DNA of 64,000 nucleotides, taken from positions 51,392,157 through 51,456,156 of the forward strand of contig CM056381.1 in the NCBI GenBank assembly GCA_029718625.1, given 5' to 3'. Under the pieces are notes generated by a model. That model ran no database searches and was not told the DNA's origin. It worked only from the letters and a program-made list of their open reading frames with translations. The translations under genes and the position numbers were made by a program. Shown here in pieces: positions 11,775-28,100 of this stretch. The first letter of the stretch is position 1. Every line of letters begins with the position of its first letter. The DNA comes from Synaphobranchus kaupii. Taxonomy: Eukaryota > Chordata > Actinopteri > Anguilliformes > Synaphobranchidae.

Positions 11775-14347
11775 GTGGATGATTCTCTGTGCACTGCTCA
11801 CAGCTGTTTTCTATTGAATACTGCAGTGGATGATTTTCTGTGCCCTGTTCACAGCTCTTTCTATTGAATACTGCAGTGGATGATTATCTGTACACTGCTC
11901 ACAGCTGTTCCCTATTGAATACTGCAGTGGATGATTATCTGTACATTGCTCACAGCTGTTCTCTACTGAATACAGCAGTGGATGATACTCTGTGCACTGC
12001 TCACAGCTATTCTCGCAGTGGATGATGCTGTGTGCACTGCTCACAGCTGTTCTCTATTGAATACAGCAGTGGATGATTCTTTGTACACTGCTCACATCTG
12101 TTCTTTATTAAATACTGCAGTGGATGATTATCTGTACACTGCTCACAGCTCTTCTCTATTGAATACTGCAGTGGATGATTATCTGTACACTGCTCACAGC
12201 TCTTCTCTATTGAATACTGCAGTGGATGATGCTGTGTGCACTGCTCACAGCTCTTCTCTATTGAATACTGCAGTGGATGATTCTGTGTGCACTGCTCACA
12301 TCTGTTCTTTATTAAATACTGCAGTGGATGATTATCTGTACACTGCTCACAGCTCTTCTCTATTGAATACTGCAGTGGATGATTCTCTGCGCACTGCTCA
12401 TAGCTGTTCTCTATTGAATACTGCACTGGATGATTATCTGTGCACTGCTCACAGCTGTTCTCTATTGAATACTGCAGTGGATGATTCTGTGTGCACTGCT
12501 CACAGCTGTTCTCTATTGAATACAGCAGTGGATGATTCTCTGTGCACTGCTCACAGCTGTCCTCTATTGAATACTGCAGTGGATGATTATCTGTGCACTG
12601 TTCACAGCTGTTCTCTATTGAATACTGAAGTGGATGATTATCTGTATACTGCTCACAGCTGTTCTTTGTTGATTACTGCAGTGGATGATTATCTGTGCAC
12701 TGTTCACAACTGTTCTCTATTGAATACTGCAGTGGATGATTATCTATGTACTGCTCACAGCTGTTCTTTGTTGATTACTGCAGTGGATAATTATCTGTGC
12801 ACTGTTCACAGCTGTTCTCTATTGAATCCTGCAGTGGATTGTTTTCTGTGCACTGCTCACAGCTGTTCTCTGCTGAATACTGCAGTGGATGATTATCTGT
12901 GCACTGCTCACAGCTATTCTCTATTGAATACTACAGTGGATGATTTTCTGTGCACTGCTCACAGCTGTTCTCTATTGAATACTACAGTGGATGATTTTCT
13001 GTGCACTGCTCACAGCTGTTCTCTATTGAATACTACAGTGGATGATTTTCTGTGCACTGCTCACAGCTGTTCTCTATTGAATCCTGCAGTGGATGATTCT
13101 ATGTGCACTGTTCATAGCTGTTCTCTATTGAATACTGCAGTAGATTATTCTCTGTGCACTGCTCACATCTGTTCTCTATTGAATCCTGCAGAGGATGATA
13201 CTCTGTGTACTGCTCACAGCTGTTATCTGTTGAATACTATAGGGGATGATTTTCTGTGCACTGCTCACAGCTGTTCTCTATTGAGTCCTGCAGTGGATGA
13301 TTTTCTGTGTACTGCTCACAGCTGTTCTTTGTTGATTACTGCAGTGGATGATTATCTGTGCACTGTTCACAGCTGTTCTCTATTGAATACTGCAGTGGAT
13401 GATTATCTGTGTACTGCTCACAGCTGTTCTTTGTTGATTACTGCAGTGGATGATTATCTGTGCACTGTTCCCAGCTGTTCTCTATTGAATCCTGCAGTGG
13501 ATTATTTTCTGTGCACTGCTCACAGCTGTTCTCTGCTGAATACTGCTTTGGATGATTATCTGTGCACTGCTCACGGTTGTTCTCTGTTGATGAATACTGC
13601 AGTGGATGATTTTCTGTGCACTGCTCACAGCTGTTTTCTATTGAATACTGCAGTAGATTATTCTCTCTGCACTGCTCACAGCTGTTCTCTATTCAATGCT
13701 GCAGTGGGTGATTCTGTGTGCAGTCCTCACAGCTGTTCTCTATTTAATACTGCAGTGGATGATTCTGTGTGCACTGCTCACAGCTGTTCTTTGTTGATTA
13801 CTGCAGTGGATGATTATCTGTGCACTGTCACAGCTGTTCTCTATTGAATACTGCAGTGGATGATTATCTGTGCACTGTTCACAGCTGTTCTCTGTTGAAT
13901 ACTGCAGTGGATGATTTTCTGTGCACTGCTCACAGCTGTTCTCTATTGAATACTGCACTGGATGATTCTCTGTGCACCACTCGCAGCTGTTCTCTGTTGA
14001 ATACTGCAGTGGATGATTCTGTGTGCACTGCTCACAGCTGTTCTCTATTGAATACTGCAGTGGATGATTCTGTGTGCACTGCTCACAGCTGTTCTCTATT
14101 GAATACTGCAGTGGAAGATTCTCTGTGCTCCGCTCGCAGCTGCTCTCTATTGAATCCAGCAGTGGATGATTCTGTGTGCACTGCTTACAGCTGTTCTCTA
14201 CTATATATTGCAGTGGATGATTCTCTGTGCACTGTCCAAAGCTGTTGTGTACTGCAGTGCATGATTCTCTGTGCACTGTCCAAAGCTGTTTTGTACTGTA
14301 TACTGCAGTGGATGATTCTCTGTGCACTGTCAACAGCTGTTCACAGC
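11775..14347. repeat. 51-bp minisatellite, about 50 units, open in frame
   Basis: About 2.57 kb of a 51-bp unit beginning GTGGATGATTCTCTGTGCAC and closing with a TTGAATACTGCA-type end. The period equals 17 codons. One plus-strand frame stays open for 621 codons (11982-13847) and reads as a 17-residue repeat VDDxLCTAHSCSLLNTA with two cysteines per unit. The minus strand is also open for long stretches. The unit carries no obvious promoter, signal peptide or splice context, and the open frame begins and ends inside the array, so I treat it as non-coding. A block of about five units starting near 12661 recurs near 13324, exactly 663 bp (13 units) later, showing higher-order duplication. Three identical TACTACA-type units lie together around 12930-13080. 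Confidence 0.97.
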
Positions 14348-15503
14348 ATGGAACAGTGATTTACAGTTCCAGATACCCCCCACTTACACATATGTATTTA
14401 GCCATCATTTACTCCAGAGGCACTGCAAATAAATGAATTGGTCTTGTATATTTTAAGTGCCCGCTGCAGCATTTTGGTGTGCAATACTGAGGGCATAAGT
14501 AATGTCTTCCATGTTGCTAAGCGAGGTTCCTTGGCATAAAGAGGGGAGTAATGTGGTCCTTTGACCATAAACACATGGCAAACTCTACCGGAGACTGGCA
14601 AGGAAAAAAAGGCCTGGCTGTTTATACTGAGTGGAGGAATGAGGTTAAACAGGAGTCAAAGCTAATGCCTATCAATGTGTTTATTTCTCTCTCACAGCTT
14701 TGATTGGTTTAAAAAATGTACCATTCTACCTTAAAAAGCATAGGACCAGCAACAATTTAAGCTTTGCTTGGAAAAAAATAATAATGAGTGAAACAAATAA
14801 CAATAATAAAATAAAATGACTGTGTTCGAGGCTTGTGTATTGTTCTGTGTCTGTCTGTCATTCATAACATAAAACATCTTATTAAACAGTGAATTACTGC
14901 ACTTCTCTGTATGGGGAGGACAGCTCTTCTTCTGCTGTAGCTGTACATGGTGGCTAATTCCCCCTCATTTGGTACCCACACACCGCTGTGCATGTGCCAA
15001 GGGCCCCTCTTCCATGTGGGAGCAAAGTGCGTCATAGAATTAGACCTCCAATGCTCGATTATACAGTTGGACATAATTGAGAAATTTGGTTAGGGAATGG
15101 CAGTGAGTGGGCGTTGTTTGGTTTAGTCTTGGTGGGAACAGTAGTTACTCTGTCTACTTGTGTACATCAAAATATGTCAAGCAAAGTATCTCTCTCTCTC
15201 TTTTTTTGTGTGTGTGAGTACATGCTCACAGGTTTAATTGATTGCAGTCCCAGTTGTTTCCTAACTACACAGCAAGTGATTTGAAGAACTGAGAGAAGAG
15301 AGAACTGAATAATATGAAGGAATGTAGTACTGAATCCCTTCTTCAGTCATGCCATAGCAATGGCACCACACTGTGGCCAGTAGGTGCCTCGCGCAGCCAG
15401 GACACATGTTTTGGTTGAGTCTGTACGCCTACAGATGGCTGCCATCCTTTATGCACATGCACACACACACTCACACCTCTGAAAGTGTCGTATTGATTGT
15501 TTT
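14348..15503. other. Intergenic or intronic sequence
   Basis: No gene is supported. Includes a CT-rich tract near 15188-15205 and an A-rich stretch near 14770-14820. Confidence 0.45.
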
Positions 15504-15505
15504 TG

Positions 15506-15511
15506 CGTGTG

Positions 15512-15549
<38 letters not shown>
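15506..15549. repeat. GT microsatellite
   Basis: An almost uninterrupted (GT)n run with a short GCGTGTGCAT lead-in. It generates spurious Cys/Val and His/Thr frames. Confidence 0.95.
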
Positions 15550-15550
<1 letters not shown>

Positions 15551-16879
15551 TATGACTTACTGTAACACATTTTCTGGTTTTAATGTCTAGTGATGGAGCT
15601 TGGGGCTTGGAACTTTCCTAAGGCTCGACTTATGCATTTATTCCAATACAGAGGGTATTGTGCATTTAGTGAGATACAGTATGGCTATGAGTTTTTGACA
15701 AACAGAGAAAAGGTGGCATGGTTCTAAGAATTATTTAGAGGCTTCACTTTCTAATTATTATTCGTTTCTCATTATTATCCATGTTTCACTTTTCTGATTA
15801 TTATCAAAAGGAATGGAATTGCTTGGGGATGCCTTCTTGTTTGCCACACACAAATATCAGTTTTATATTAGTAAAACCATAATAGTATGAAAAAACAAAA
15901 TATCGGATATCATGAGAACAAATTGTTAGGGGAAGTTTGTATGTATTATTATTAGTTCTATAGTTTTTTATTATTATTGTATGTTTGCATATGTCCATTC
16001 TATGTGGTGGGTGGATATGGTGGACAGTCTGGCTGTACATTGTAAAATGTGTAACCAATAATAAAGATGTCCTCCAACAAGGGGTGGCAGTGATGGTTCA
16101 ATAAAAAAAAGTGTATGGATAGTATATTCACCCAGAATGTGTCTAGAGTTAAAGTTTTGTGGTGAGAGTAGTTTTAGTTTCTTATTAAATCTCTTTGGGC
16201 TACAGGCATGTCTGAAGGTGACCCTCGTTCAAATCTCCTTGCTGCAGGAAATAAAATCTTTTAAAATGAACTGAAGAAAGTTTACTTTGAGACTGAATGC
16301 GGACCACATGGCGTTCACAGGGGATTAGAGTTGGCTTTAAGCATCAGCTGTTGGCTTTTTGACTAGACATAAAATCATCTGAGAGACTAAAACTATGAGT
16401 CCTTGAGTCTCAAGTCTCACTATAAACCAGACACGTTTTAACATGGGTTATTAGAGTTGACGTCTCAATGCAGCAACAACATTAAAATGGGAACTCTCAG
16501 AATTTAAAAATGTGCTTTAACAATGGCAAAACCTTCAATGCAAGATAGAGTTTTAATTCAAGCCCAGGATATTTATTTGAACTGGCAGGGCTGAATTAGC
16601 TGGTCATTTTGATGTGTGCAGAGGCTGACAGTGGGCTGAATGTTAAAGGAAGTGCCAGTGGTGCAGTCATTTGAAGAAGTTCATGTGAGTCCTGTGGTTC
16701 CCACCACTATAATATGAGGTTACTGAATCGTGTCAGGATCTCTGTCTCAGATCATGACTGGAAAACAGGATGAAAGGAAAATAGTGCCAAAAAAAACCTC
16801 CAAATGATTTTCTGCGTGTGTTTGTTTTAGTTAGGTTTTTCTTACAGTTAACTAACCTTAAGGGGTCATGGTTTCTCAG
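15550..16879. other. Intergenic or intronic sequence
   Basis: AT-rich, with no gene, RNA or long repeat supported. Confidence 0.45.
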
Positions 16880-16943
16880 GTTACCACAGTATTTGGACCT
16901 CCCAGTGACATGCCAGGCAACAACAGACTACCAACTGTCATCA
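16880..16943 (+). CDS. Weak candidate small exon, gene not recognised
   Basis: A 64-nt segment lies between a possible acceptor (TCATGGTTTCTCAG ending at 16879, with a TTTTTCTTACAG tract further upstream) and a consensus donor (ATCA|GTAAGA at 16943/16944). In the frame starting at its first base it encodes VTTVFGPPSDMPGNNRLPTVI plus one carried base. This phase matches the exon at 9408-9558, which ends at a codon boundary. The peptide is low in codons expected from random AT-rich DNA, but the segment is short enough for this to be chance. I do not recognise the sequence. Confidence 0.28.
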
Positions 16944-19631
<2,688 letters not shown>

Positions 19632-19639
19632 TCATAGGA

Positions 19640-20442
19640 GGAGATATTTATTGATTGATTAAATCATATAACATGGGTCATGTTAAAATCACTTTTAGCC
19701 AGCCCAACACCTCTCAACACTGGAAGGAAGTGGTGCAGGGCTAGAAAAAAACACTGTCAGTTGTTGGTGATTGAATAATGTGGTTATGCCAGAGGTATGC
19801 ACGTTTCCATGTTCCAAGTTCCATGCACATTCTCTGTTCAATATGGGTCCCATGGGGCTGCATTTAGCCACCAGTTTGGTCCTGTCATGCAATGTTGATT
19901 GACCATCAGCCAATGGTGTCTGTCATAGATGGAATGGAGGCCTGATGTATTTATCCAGTTCTGAGAGGGTCTAAGACAGAGGGGGCTACCTGTACAGCTG
20001 CTGCCATGGGACCCAAGGCCCTCTGACACTGGTGAAGGATCATACTGTCGGGGGCGGAGACTGTTAAGATAGTGGCAAGTCTCTCATCCAAGAGGCGTGC
20101 CCACATACTTGTGGGATCATGACAATTGTTTCCGCTGGAAACAAAAGGGAGAAAAATGCAGAGATGTAAAAAAATACTAATATTTATTTATTTATTTAAG
20201 TGCAGAAGTGCAAAGTGATTAAAAAAAAGTTAACTAGTAAGCAAACGTTTCGGTCTCGTATAGCCTTCTTCAATGCTTTCCAGACTAGTGAAAACCACAA
20301 AACTTTTCAAGGCCAAGAAGCCACTCAGATAATTACACACAGCTGATAGCCATAAAGAGCAATTAGAACAATGACATATAAAGCGTTGCACAAACAATCA
20401 CTAAAGTTACAATTGATGTATTGGTTAGATTGTTCACACACA
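19640..20442. other. Intergenic sequence ahead of the tandem duplication
   Basis: No supported gene. A segment near 20240-20290 (AACGTTTCGGTCTCGTATAG) has the look of a dispersed fish repeat end, but I could not bound it. Confidence 0.4.
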
Positions 20443-20532
20443 GAAAATGAGTCAAAAAGCAAAACAATAAAGCACGTAGGGAAGTCAGTCAATATACGTG
20501 GATAGCAAAAGGATAACAATCATGATATAAAA

Positions 20533-20535
<3 letters not shown>

Positions 20536-20564
<29 letters not shown>
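20536..20564. repeat. AT microsatellite, copy 1
   Basis: A 29-bp run of alternating AT abuts the left end of the MITE, so the MITE's TA target lies within or at the edge of the microsatellite. Confidence 0.95.
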
Positions 20565-20567
<3 letters not shown>

Positions 20568-21214
20568 TGCCCTCCACTATTATTGGCACCCCTGGTAACG
20601 ATGAGTAAAAAGGGTTATAAAAAATTCACAGTTTGGTGAATTAGCTTAATCTCACACTGAAAAAATGAGAAAAATCCAACCTTTAATTGAAGTAAATTTA
20701 TTATGAGAAAACAAAATCCCACATAAAGAAAGAATTATTCTTAACAAAACTACATGTGCCACAATTATTGGCACCCCTGAATTTATATATAGAATAAAGT
20801 AATATTTTTTAATATTTGGTTGCATATCTTTTGCATGCCATGACTTCCTGATGTCTGATATCTTATTTTCTGGTACTCTTACAAGCGATACTATAACGTC
20901 TATGCATTTGAATGGATCTCTGTGGGAATACAGACATCAGGAAGTCATGGCATGCAACAGGATATGTGACCAAATATTAAAAATTACTTTATTCTATATA
21001 TAAATGCAGGGGTGCCAATAATTGTGGCACATGTGGTTTTGTTAAAAATAATTATTTCTTGATGAGAGATTTTCTTTTCTCATAATAAATTTATTTCAAT
21101 TAAAGGGTGGATTTTTCTCATTTTGTGAGATTAAGCTAATTCACCAAACGTGAATTTTTTATAACCCTTTATACTCATCTTTACCAGGGGTGCCAATAAT
21201 AGTGGAGGGCACTG
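20565..21214. mobile_element. Tc1-type fold-back MITE (650 bp), copy 1
   Basis: The left end CAGTGCCCTCCACTATTATT pairs with the inverted right end (AATAATAGTGGAGGGCACTG), flanked by TA. The inverted arms are long: the CCTTTAATTGAAGTAAATTT stretch and its complement are over 100 bp from the ends. A second inverted pair lies centrally (GCATGCCATGACTTCCTGAT near 20834 and its complement near 20935), surrounding TACAAGCGATACTATAACGT. The TIRs resemble those of the Tc1 relic at 1907. Confidence 0.93.
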
Positions 21215-24200
21215 TATATAGGTGTAGTACACTGTGGCATGCACACAAGAGGGTCAGCTGATTAAGCAGTTAATTCAAAGAAAACACGCTAGATTCAGAT
21301 CCTCATTGAGGTCATATGGTTGTACAGTTATTAAATAAAAGATCATTCACGCTGAAGTAGTTTTTGTTCTAGATTGCCCTGTCTATGAGTTGTTGTTAAC
21401 CTATCAATACCACAAAACGAAAGTGCAGATACAGGGTGCTGTGCATCAATGAAGTGCCTAGCAACTGGAGATTTAACATCACCTCTCTATTTTTAATTAC
21501 ATAAAATAAAACAGGGAGTCACCATTAGTAAAACAAAAAAACACTTGTAATGTTAAAAATGCATGGTAACCCATGTTTATGAATTGGAGAACGCAATTGT
21601 ATGATGGCGTGAGCTTCTATTGCTGTGGAAAAGCTTCTGCTAACCATAACCCCCAATGTGGCTTCTTTGTAGATACAGTAATTCTCTGTTATTTGTCTCT
21701 ACAAATATGCAGAAAAACATAATAGGCTACTTGATGAAAAGTGACAGTACGGTTTCTCACTAAATGAAGTCTTTTGATGTTTTTTGCTGAACCTTTACTG
21801 ACTTACATTAAAATCATACCCACTTGTCTGATTTAATTAAGTTGGCTTGAAGGTTGCAACACATTGCTCATCCTACAAAAGAGTCTGGATTCTAAAAGAA
21901 TTTTTCTTTCTCTCAGGTTGATAAATTGAAATTGAACTGGGCCTTAGTGTAAGTCTACTCTTTTGGAAATCACTTTTGCTCTGATTAAGTTTCTGGATTA
22001 GTGCTGGGATTTGCAGAGACCTCCACTTAACACTTGTGAGACTGCTGAACATGGAACCGAGGCAGCATGGAGAGATAGGGGGATTTGGGGATTGGGGGTA
22101 GGGGTGGAATTATATTAAGCTATGCAGTGTGACCTAAAATGAGAAGTAAAGTGAAAGAAAATTAGGTTGTTTATTTCACTTTGAGTTCCTCTCTTCGATA
22201 AGTCTCCAAATCAATACAGGCTACATTCTGACTGAAAATCTGATTTCAGCCTGAAGATTTCACAAAATCTTTTTTTGTGGAGAAACAGAAGTAGGAATCA
22301 TTGTTGTTGTTGTTACAATAATATTCCTAAAACTACGGCTGTTACAACTGGTATTAATAATAATACAAAAGACCAATAAATTTGACAAAACATTCATCCA
22401 GAGCAACTTACGAGGCCAACATGGCAAGATGCCTATACTGAATATCACCAGAGCACAGATAGAGATCAGATGCAGAACATCAGCAATAAAACATCAAGCA
22501 AAAACAAAAACTAATAATATAAGCATATGACTTATCAGATAAATCACATACATAGTGCATAAATTGATCATGAGAACACACTTTCCTATGCAATGCTTTT
22601 TGGTCCTGTGTGCATCTGCAACCCAACTGCAACCATAGACTTCCCATATGAATCCAGATACAAATATATCTCTAGATATATAATGGCTTGCCCCTCCGCT
22701 CCAACATTTTTATGATGACTGCATTTTTTACTATTTAAATCAGCAAATGGTTTAAATCTAAGTCACAGGGTAGAATTAATTTGCTTTCATGTTCATCTGT
22801 GGTCTACGGTGTGGAGCAGTATATTGTGCTACATCCAAAGCATACGTGATGAGGGATGGACAGAGTAGATTCATAATGTTGCCTCGAGGCCTGGACCCTG
22901 TGTGGAATTCCATTGAAGATGAAAGTGGCTTTACTTCGGATTTTGCTCAGTGTATGAAACAAGTCACAGGCCCTATCGCTGCGCCTGTTCCTAACGCTCC
23001 ACCGACTCCACCTTCTCCTGCTGCTTCTCCTGCTCACGGTGTATGCTCTGACTCTTGTTCTGTTGTGGCTGATTGATTGCCTTTCAACTCTTTAGTTATG
23101 TTTAACTTATCAACCGTTGACCAGGCACTATTCTCAAGTAAATGTTGCAAGTGCTGTTTGCTTTTTATTACCCGCACTTATTAGTTTTAGTCAGGAGTCT
23201 TTGGAACCAGCTGAAGGGAGGCAGTTTCCACGGTCAGGTGACAAAGTGTTCCAGTAGTCTAACCTCAAGGCCACAAAAGCACGAATATAAGCTTTTCTGA
23301 ATAAATTTCAGTTTGAAAAAAAAAAAAGTTAAACTGGCAAAATTTCTAAGACGGAAGAAGGCGGCCTTTGACATACTTTTAGTGTGATGTTCAAGGGAGA
23401 GATTTTGGTCAAATATTACTCTGAGATTTATATCTCTAGTTTTGGACTAAGGAAGAGTTCATCAATGTTTAGCACAGTCTATAACAAAACAGAGAGAAAG
23501 AGAGAGAGATCAAGCAGCATAATTTCAGTTTTATCAGAGTTGAGAGAAAATACCGTCAAAGTCTTCCTGACAAGGATTACTGTATGTCTGATCACAGCTT
23601 GAACAGAGACTTAGGCTTTAAAAGACCAAGGTTTTTCTTAAAAAGTAAAATCTTTGTGGCAATCACTGCCCTTGTACTAAGTGGTCACGACAGCACAGTG
23701 TGTATTTCAGAGCTGCAAAAATATCCTGAATTAATGCTCTGTTTAGTATAGTAATAACCATCATTATAAATAAGGTTTTTATTACTGATATTCACTCTGC
23801 CTACTGTACTGTTTTACTTCCACAAGGGGGAAGAGTTACACCATTTTGCATATTATGTCCACAAACAGTTTATTGGCTCCTGTGTTTAGGAGAGTCTGGC
23901 TTTAGCAGAGATGCAGGTACTTTCTGTCTTGTCATTATGAGTAAGTATCTGCAGTGTTGTATTACCATATTTTACAAACACGAATGCTTTTTTCAGGATT
24001 TTTTGGGGGACCCTTCTGGGAGACCTCATATTGAAAACATATCTGAACCCTAGTATTTGCAGGGGACTCAAGAGAGTGAGGTAAAGTCTGTCAGACACCA
24101 TCCCCCTAACCCCATTAGACAAGGCAAGAGAGACAGGGGGAAGGCAAAACAGTCTTAAATTGATATAATACATTTGCTAAGTTGAAGGTACAGAAGAGTA

Positions 24201-24417
24201 TGTCTGATGCAAATGAGTGTAATGCTCAATGGGTGGGTTAAATGGGTCTGATAACAGCAGTAGATCACCAAAGAGAACCTGTGAGGTAGTGAAATATGTT
24301 ACAATCCACCACGTATCAAGCTTATGGGAAAATGAGTCAAAAAGCAAAACAATAAAGCACGTAGGGAAGTCAGTCAATATACGTGGATAGCAAAAGGATA
24401 ACAATCATGATATAAAA

Positions 24418-24420
<3 letters not shown>

Positions 24421-24467
<47 letters not shown>
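24421..24467. repeat. AT microsatellite, copy 2 (expanded)
   Basis: A 47-bp alternating AT tract, 18 bp longer than its counterpart in copy 1. The difference arose after the segmental duplication. Confidence 0.95.
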
Positions 24468-24470
<3 letters not shown>

Positions 24471-25117
24471 TGCCCTCCACTATTATTGGCACCCCTGGTA
24501 ACGATGAGTAAAAAGGGTTATAAAAAATTCACAGTTTGGTGAATTAGCTTAATCTCACACTGAAAAAATGAGAAAAATCCAACCTTTAATTGAAGTAAAT
24601 TTATTATGAGAAAACAAAATCCCACATAAAGAAAGAATTATTCTTAACAAAACTACATGTGCCACAATTATTGGCACCCCTGCATTTATATATAGAATAA
24701 AGTAATAATTTTTTATATTTGGTTGCATATCTTTTGCATGCCATGACTTCCTGATGTCTGATATCTTATTTTCTGGTACTCTTACAAGCGATACTATAAC
24801 GTCTATGCATTTGAATGGATCTCTGTGGGAATACAGACATCAGGAAGTCATGGCATGCAACAGGATATGTGACCAAATATTAAAAATTACTTTATTCTAT
24901 ATATAAATGCAGGAGTGCCAATAATTGTGGCACATGTGGTTTTGTTAAAAATAATTATTTCTTGATGATGGATTTTCTTTTCTCATAATAAATTTATTTC
25001 AATTAAAGGGTGGATTTTTCTCATTTTGTGAGATTAAGCTAATTCACCAAACGTTCATTTTTTATAACCCTTTATACTCATCTTTACCAGGGGTGCCAAT
25101 AATAGTGGAGGGCACTG
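24468..25117. mobile_element. Tc1-type fold-back MITE (650 bp), copy 2
   Basis: Duplicate of the element at 20565, the same length, carried along by the segmental duplication and not by separate transposition. It has small differences inside the right arm (for example AAACGTTCA versus AAACGTGAA). Confidence 0.93.
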
Positions 25118-28100
25118 TATATAGGTGTAGTACATTGTGGCATGCACACAAGAGGGTCAGCTGATTAAGCAGTTAATTCAAAGAAAACACGCTAGATTCA
25201 GATCCTCATTGAGGTCATATGGTTATTAAATAAAAGATCATTCACGCTGAAGTAGTTTTTGTTCTAGATTGCCCTGTCTATGAGTTGTTGTTAACCTATC
25301 AATACCACAAAACGAAAGTGCAGATACAGGGTGCTGTGCATCAATGAAGTGCCTAGCAACTGGAGATTTAACATCGCCTCTCTATTTTTAATTACATAAA
25401 ATAAAACAGGGAGTCACCATTAGTAAAACAAAAAAACACTTGTAATGTTAAAAATGCATGGTAACCCATGTTTATGAACTGGAGAACGCAATTGTATGAT
25501 GGCGTGAGCTTCTATTGCTGTGGAAAAGCTTCTGCTAACTATAACCCCCAATGTGGCTTCTTTGTAGATACAGTAATTATCTGTTATTTGTCTGTACAAA
25601 TATGCAGAAAAACATAATAGGCTACTTGATGAGAAGTGACAGTACGGTTTCTCACTAAATTAAGTCTTTTGATGTTTTTTGCTGAACCTTTACTGACTTA
25701 CATTAAAATCATACCCACTTGTCTGATTCAATTAAGTTGGCTTGAAGGTTGCAACACATTGCTCATCCTACAAAAGAGTCTGGATTCTAAAAGCATTTTT
25801 CTTTCTCTCAGGTTGATAAATTGCAATTGAACTGGGCCTTAGTGTAAGTCTACTCTTTTGGAAATCACTTTTGCTCTGATTAAGTTTCTGGATTAGTGCT
25901 GGGATTTGCAGAGACCTCCACTTAACACTTGTGAGACTGCTGAACATGGAACCGAGGCAGCATGGAGAGATAGGGGGATTTGGGGATTGGGGGTAGGGGT
26001 GGAATTATATTAAGCTATGCAGTGTGACCTAAAATGAGAAGTAAAGTGAAAGAAAATTAGGTAGTTTATTTCACTTTGAGTTCCTCTCTTGGATAAGTCT
26101 CCAAATCAATACAGGCTACATTCTGACTGAAAATCTGATTTCAGCCTGAAGATTTCACAAAATCTTTTTTTGTGGAGAAACAGAAGTAGGAATCATTGTT
26201 GTTGTTGTTACAATAATATTCCTAAAACTACGGCTGTTACAACTGGTATTAATAATAATACAAAAGACCAATAAATTTGACAAAACATTCATCCAGAGCA
26301 ACTTACGAGGCCAACATGGCAAGATGCCTATACTGAATATCACCAGAGCACAGATAGAGATCAGATGCAGAACATCAGCAATAAAACATCAAGCAAAAAC
26401 AAAAACTAATAATATAACATAGTGCATAAATTGATCATGAGAACACACTTTCCTATGCAATGCTTTTTGGTCCTGTGTGCATCTGCAACCCAACTGCAAC
26501 CATAGACTTCCCATATGAATCCAGATACAAAGATATCTCTAGATATATAATGGCTTACCCCTCCGCTCCAACATTTTTATGATGACTGCATTTTTTACTA
26601 TTTAAATCAGCAAATGGTTTAAATCTAAGTCACAGGGTAGAATTAATTTGCTTTCATGTTCATCTGTGGTCTACGGTGTGGAGCAGTATATTGTGCTACA
26701 TCCAAAGCATACGTGATGAGGGATGGACAGAGTAGATTCATAATGTTGCCTCGAGGCCTGGACCCTGTGTGGAATTCCATTGAAGATGAAAGTGGCTTTA
26801 CTTCGGATTTTGCTCAGTGTATGAAACAAGTCACAGGCCCTATCGCTGCGCCTGTTCCTAACGCTCCACCGACTCCACCTTCTCCTGCTGCTTCTCCTGC
26901 TCACGGTGTATGCTCTGACTCTTGTTCTGTTGTGGCTGATTGATTGCCTTTCAACTCTTTAGTTATGTTTAACTTATCAACCGTTGACCAGGCACTATTC
27001 TCAAGTAAATGTTGCAAGTGCTGTTTGCTTTTTATTACCTGCACTTATTAGTTTTAGTCAGGAGCCTTTGGAACCAGCTGAAGGGAGGCAGTTTCCACGG
27101 TCAGGTGACAAAGTGTTCCAGTAGTCTAACCTCAAGGCCACAAAAGCACGAATATAAGCTTTTCTGAATAAATTTCAGTTTGAAAAAAAAAAAAGTTAAA
27201 CTGGCAAAATTTCTAAGACGGAAGAAGGCGGCCTTTGACATACTTTTAGTGTGATGTTCAAGGGAGAGATTTTGGTCAAATATTACTCTGAGATTTATAT
27301 CTCTAGTTTTGGACTAAGGAAGAGTTCATCAATGTTTAGCACAGTCTATAACAAAACAGAGAGAAAGAGAGAGAGATCAAGCAGCATAATTTCAGTTTTA
27401 TCAGAGTTGAGAGAAAATACCGTCAAAGTCTTCCTGACAAGGATTACTGTATGTCTGATCACAGCTTGAACAGAGACTTAGGCTTTGAAAGACCAAGGTT
27501 TTTCTTAAAAAGTAAAATCTTTGTGGCAATCACTGCCCTTGTACTAAGTGGTCACGACAGCACAGTGTGTATTTCAGAGCTGCAAAAATATCCTGAATTA
27601 ATGTTCTGTTTAGTATAGTAATAACCATCATTATAAATAAGGTTTTTATTACTGATATTCACTCTGCCTACTGTACTGTTTTACTTCCACAAGGGGGAAG
27701 AGTTACACCATTTTGCATATTATGTCCACAAACAGTTTATTGGCTCCTGTGTTTAGGAGAGTCTGGCTTTAGCAGAGATGCAGGTACTTTCTGTCTTGTC
27801 ATTATGAGTAAGTATCTGCAGTGTTGTATTACCATATTTTACAAACACGAATGCTTTTTTCAGGATTTTTTGGGGGACCCTTCTGGGAGACCTCATATTG
27901 AAAACATATCTGAACCCTAGTATTTGCAGGGGACTCAAGAGAGTGAGGTAAAGTCTGTCAGACACCACCCCCCTAACCCCATTAGACAAGGCAAGAGAGA
28001 CAGGGGGAAGGCAAAACAGTCTTAAATTGATAGAATACATTTGCTAAGTTGAAGGTACAGAAGAGTATGTCTGATGCAAATGAGTGTAATGCTCAATGGG

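Larger units (their letters stand above)
20443..24327. repeat. Tandem segmental duplication, copy 1 (3885 bp)
   Basis: The whole interval recurs immediately downstream in the same orientation. Copy 1 begins GAAAATGAGTCAAAAAGC and ends CACGTATCAAGCTTATGG, where it runs directly into the start of copy 2. Only the dinucleotide GA is shared at the three breakpoints, which suits end-joining or replication slippage better than recombination between long repeats. It contains an AT microsatellite, a 650-bp MITE (20565-21214) and otherwise unassigned sequence. The 95-codon frame at 22789-23076 has no recognisable domain. Confidence 0.97.

Noticed and set aside
22789..23076. 95-codon frame repeated identically at 26656-26943
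   Set aside because: The identity is explained by the recent segmental duplication. No recognisable domain, promoter or splice context, and the opposite strand is equally open.
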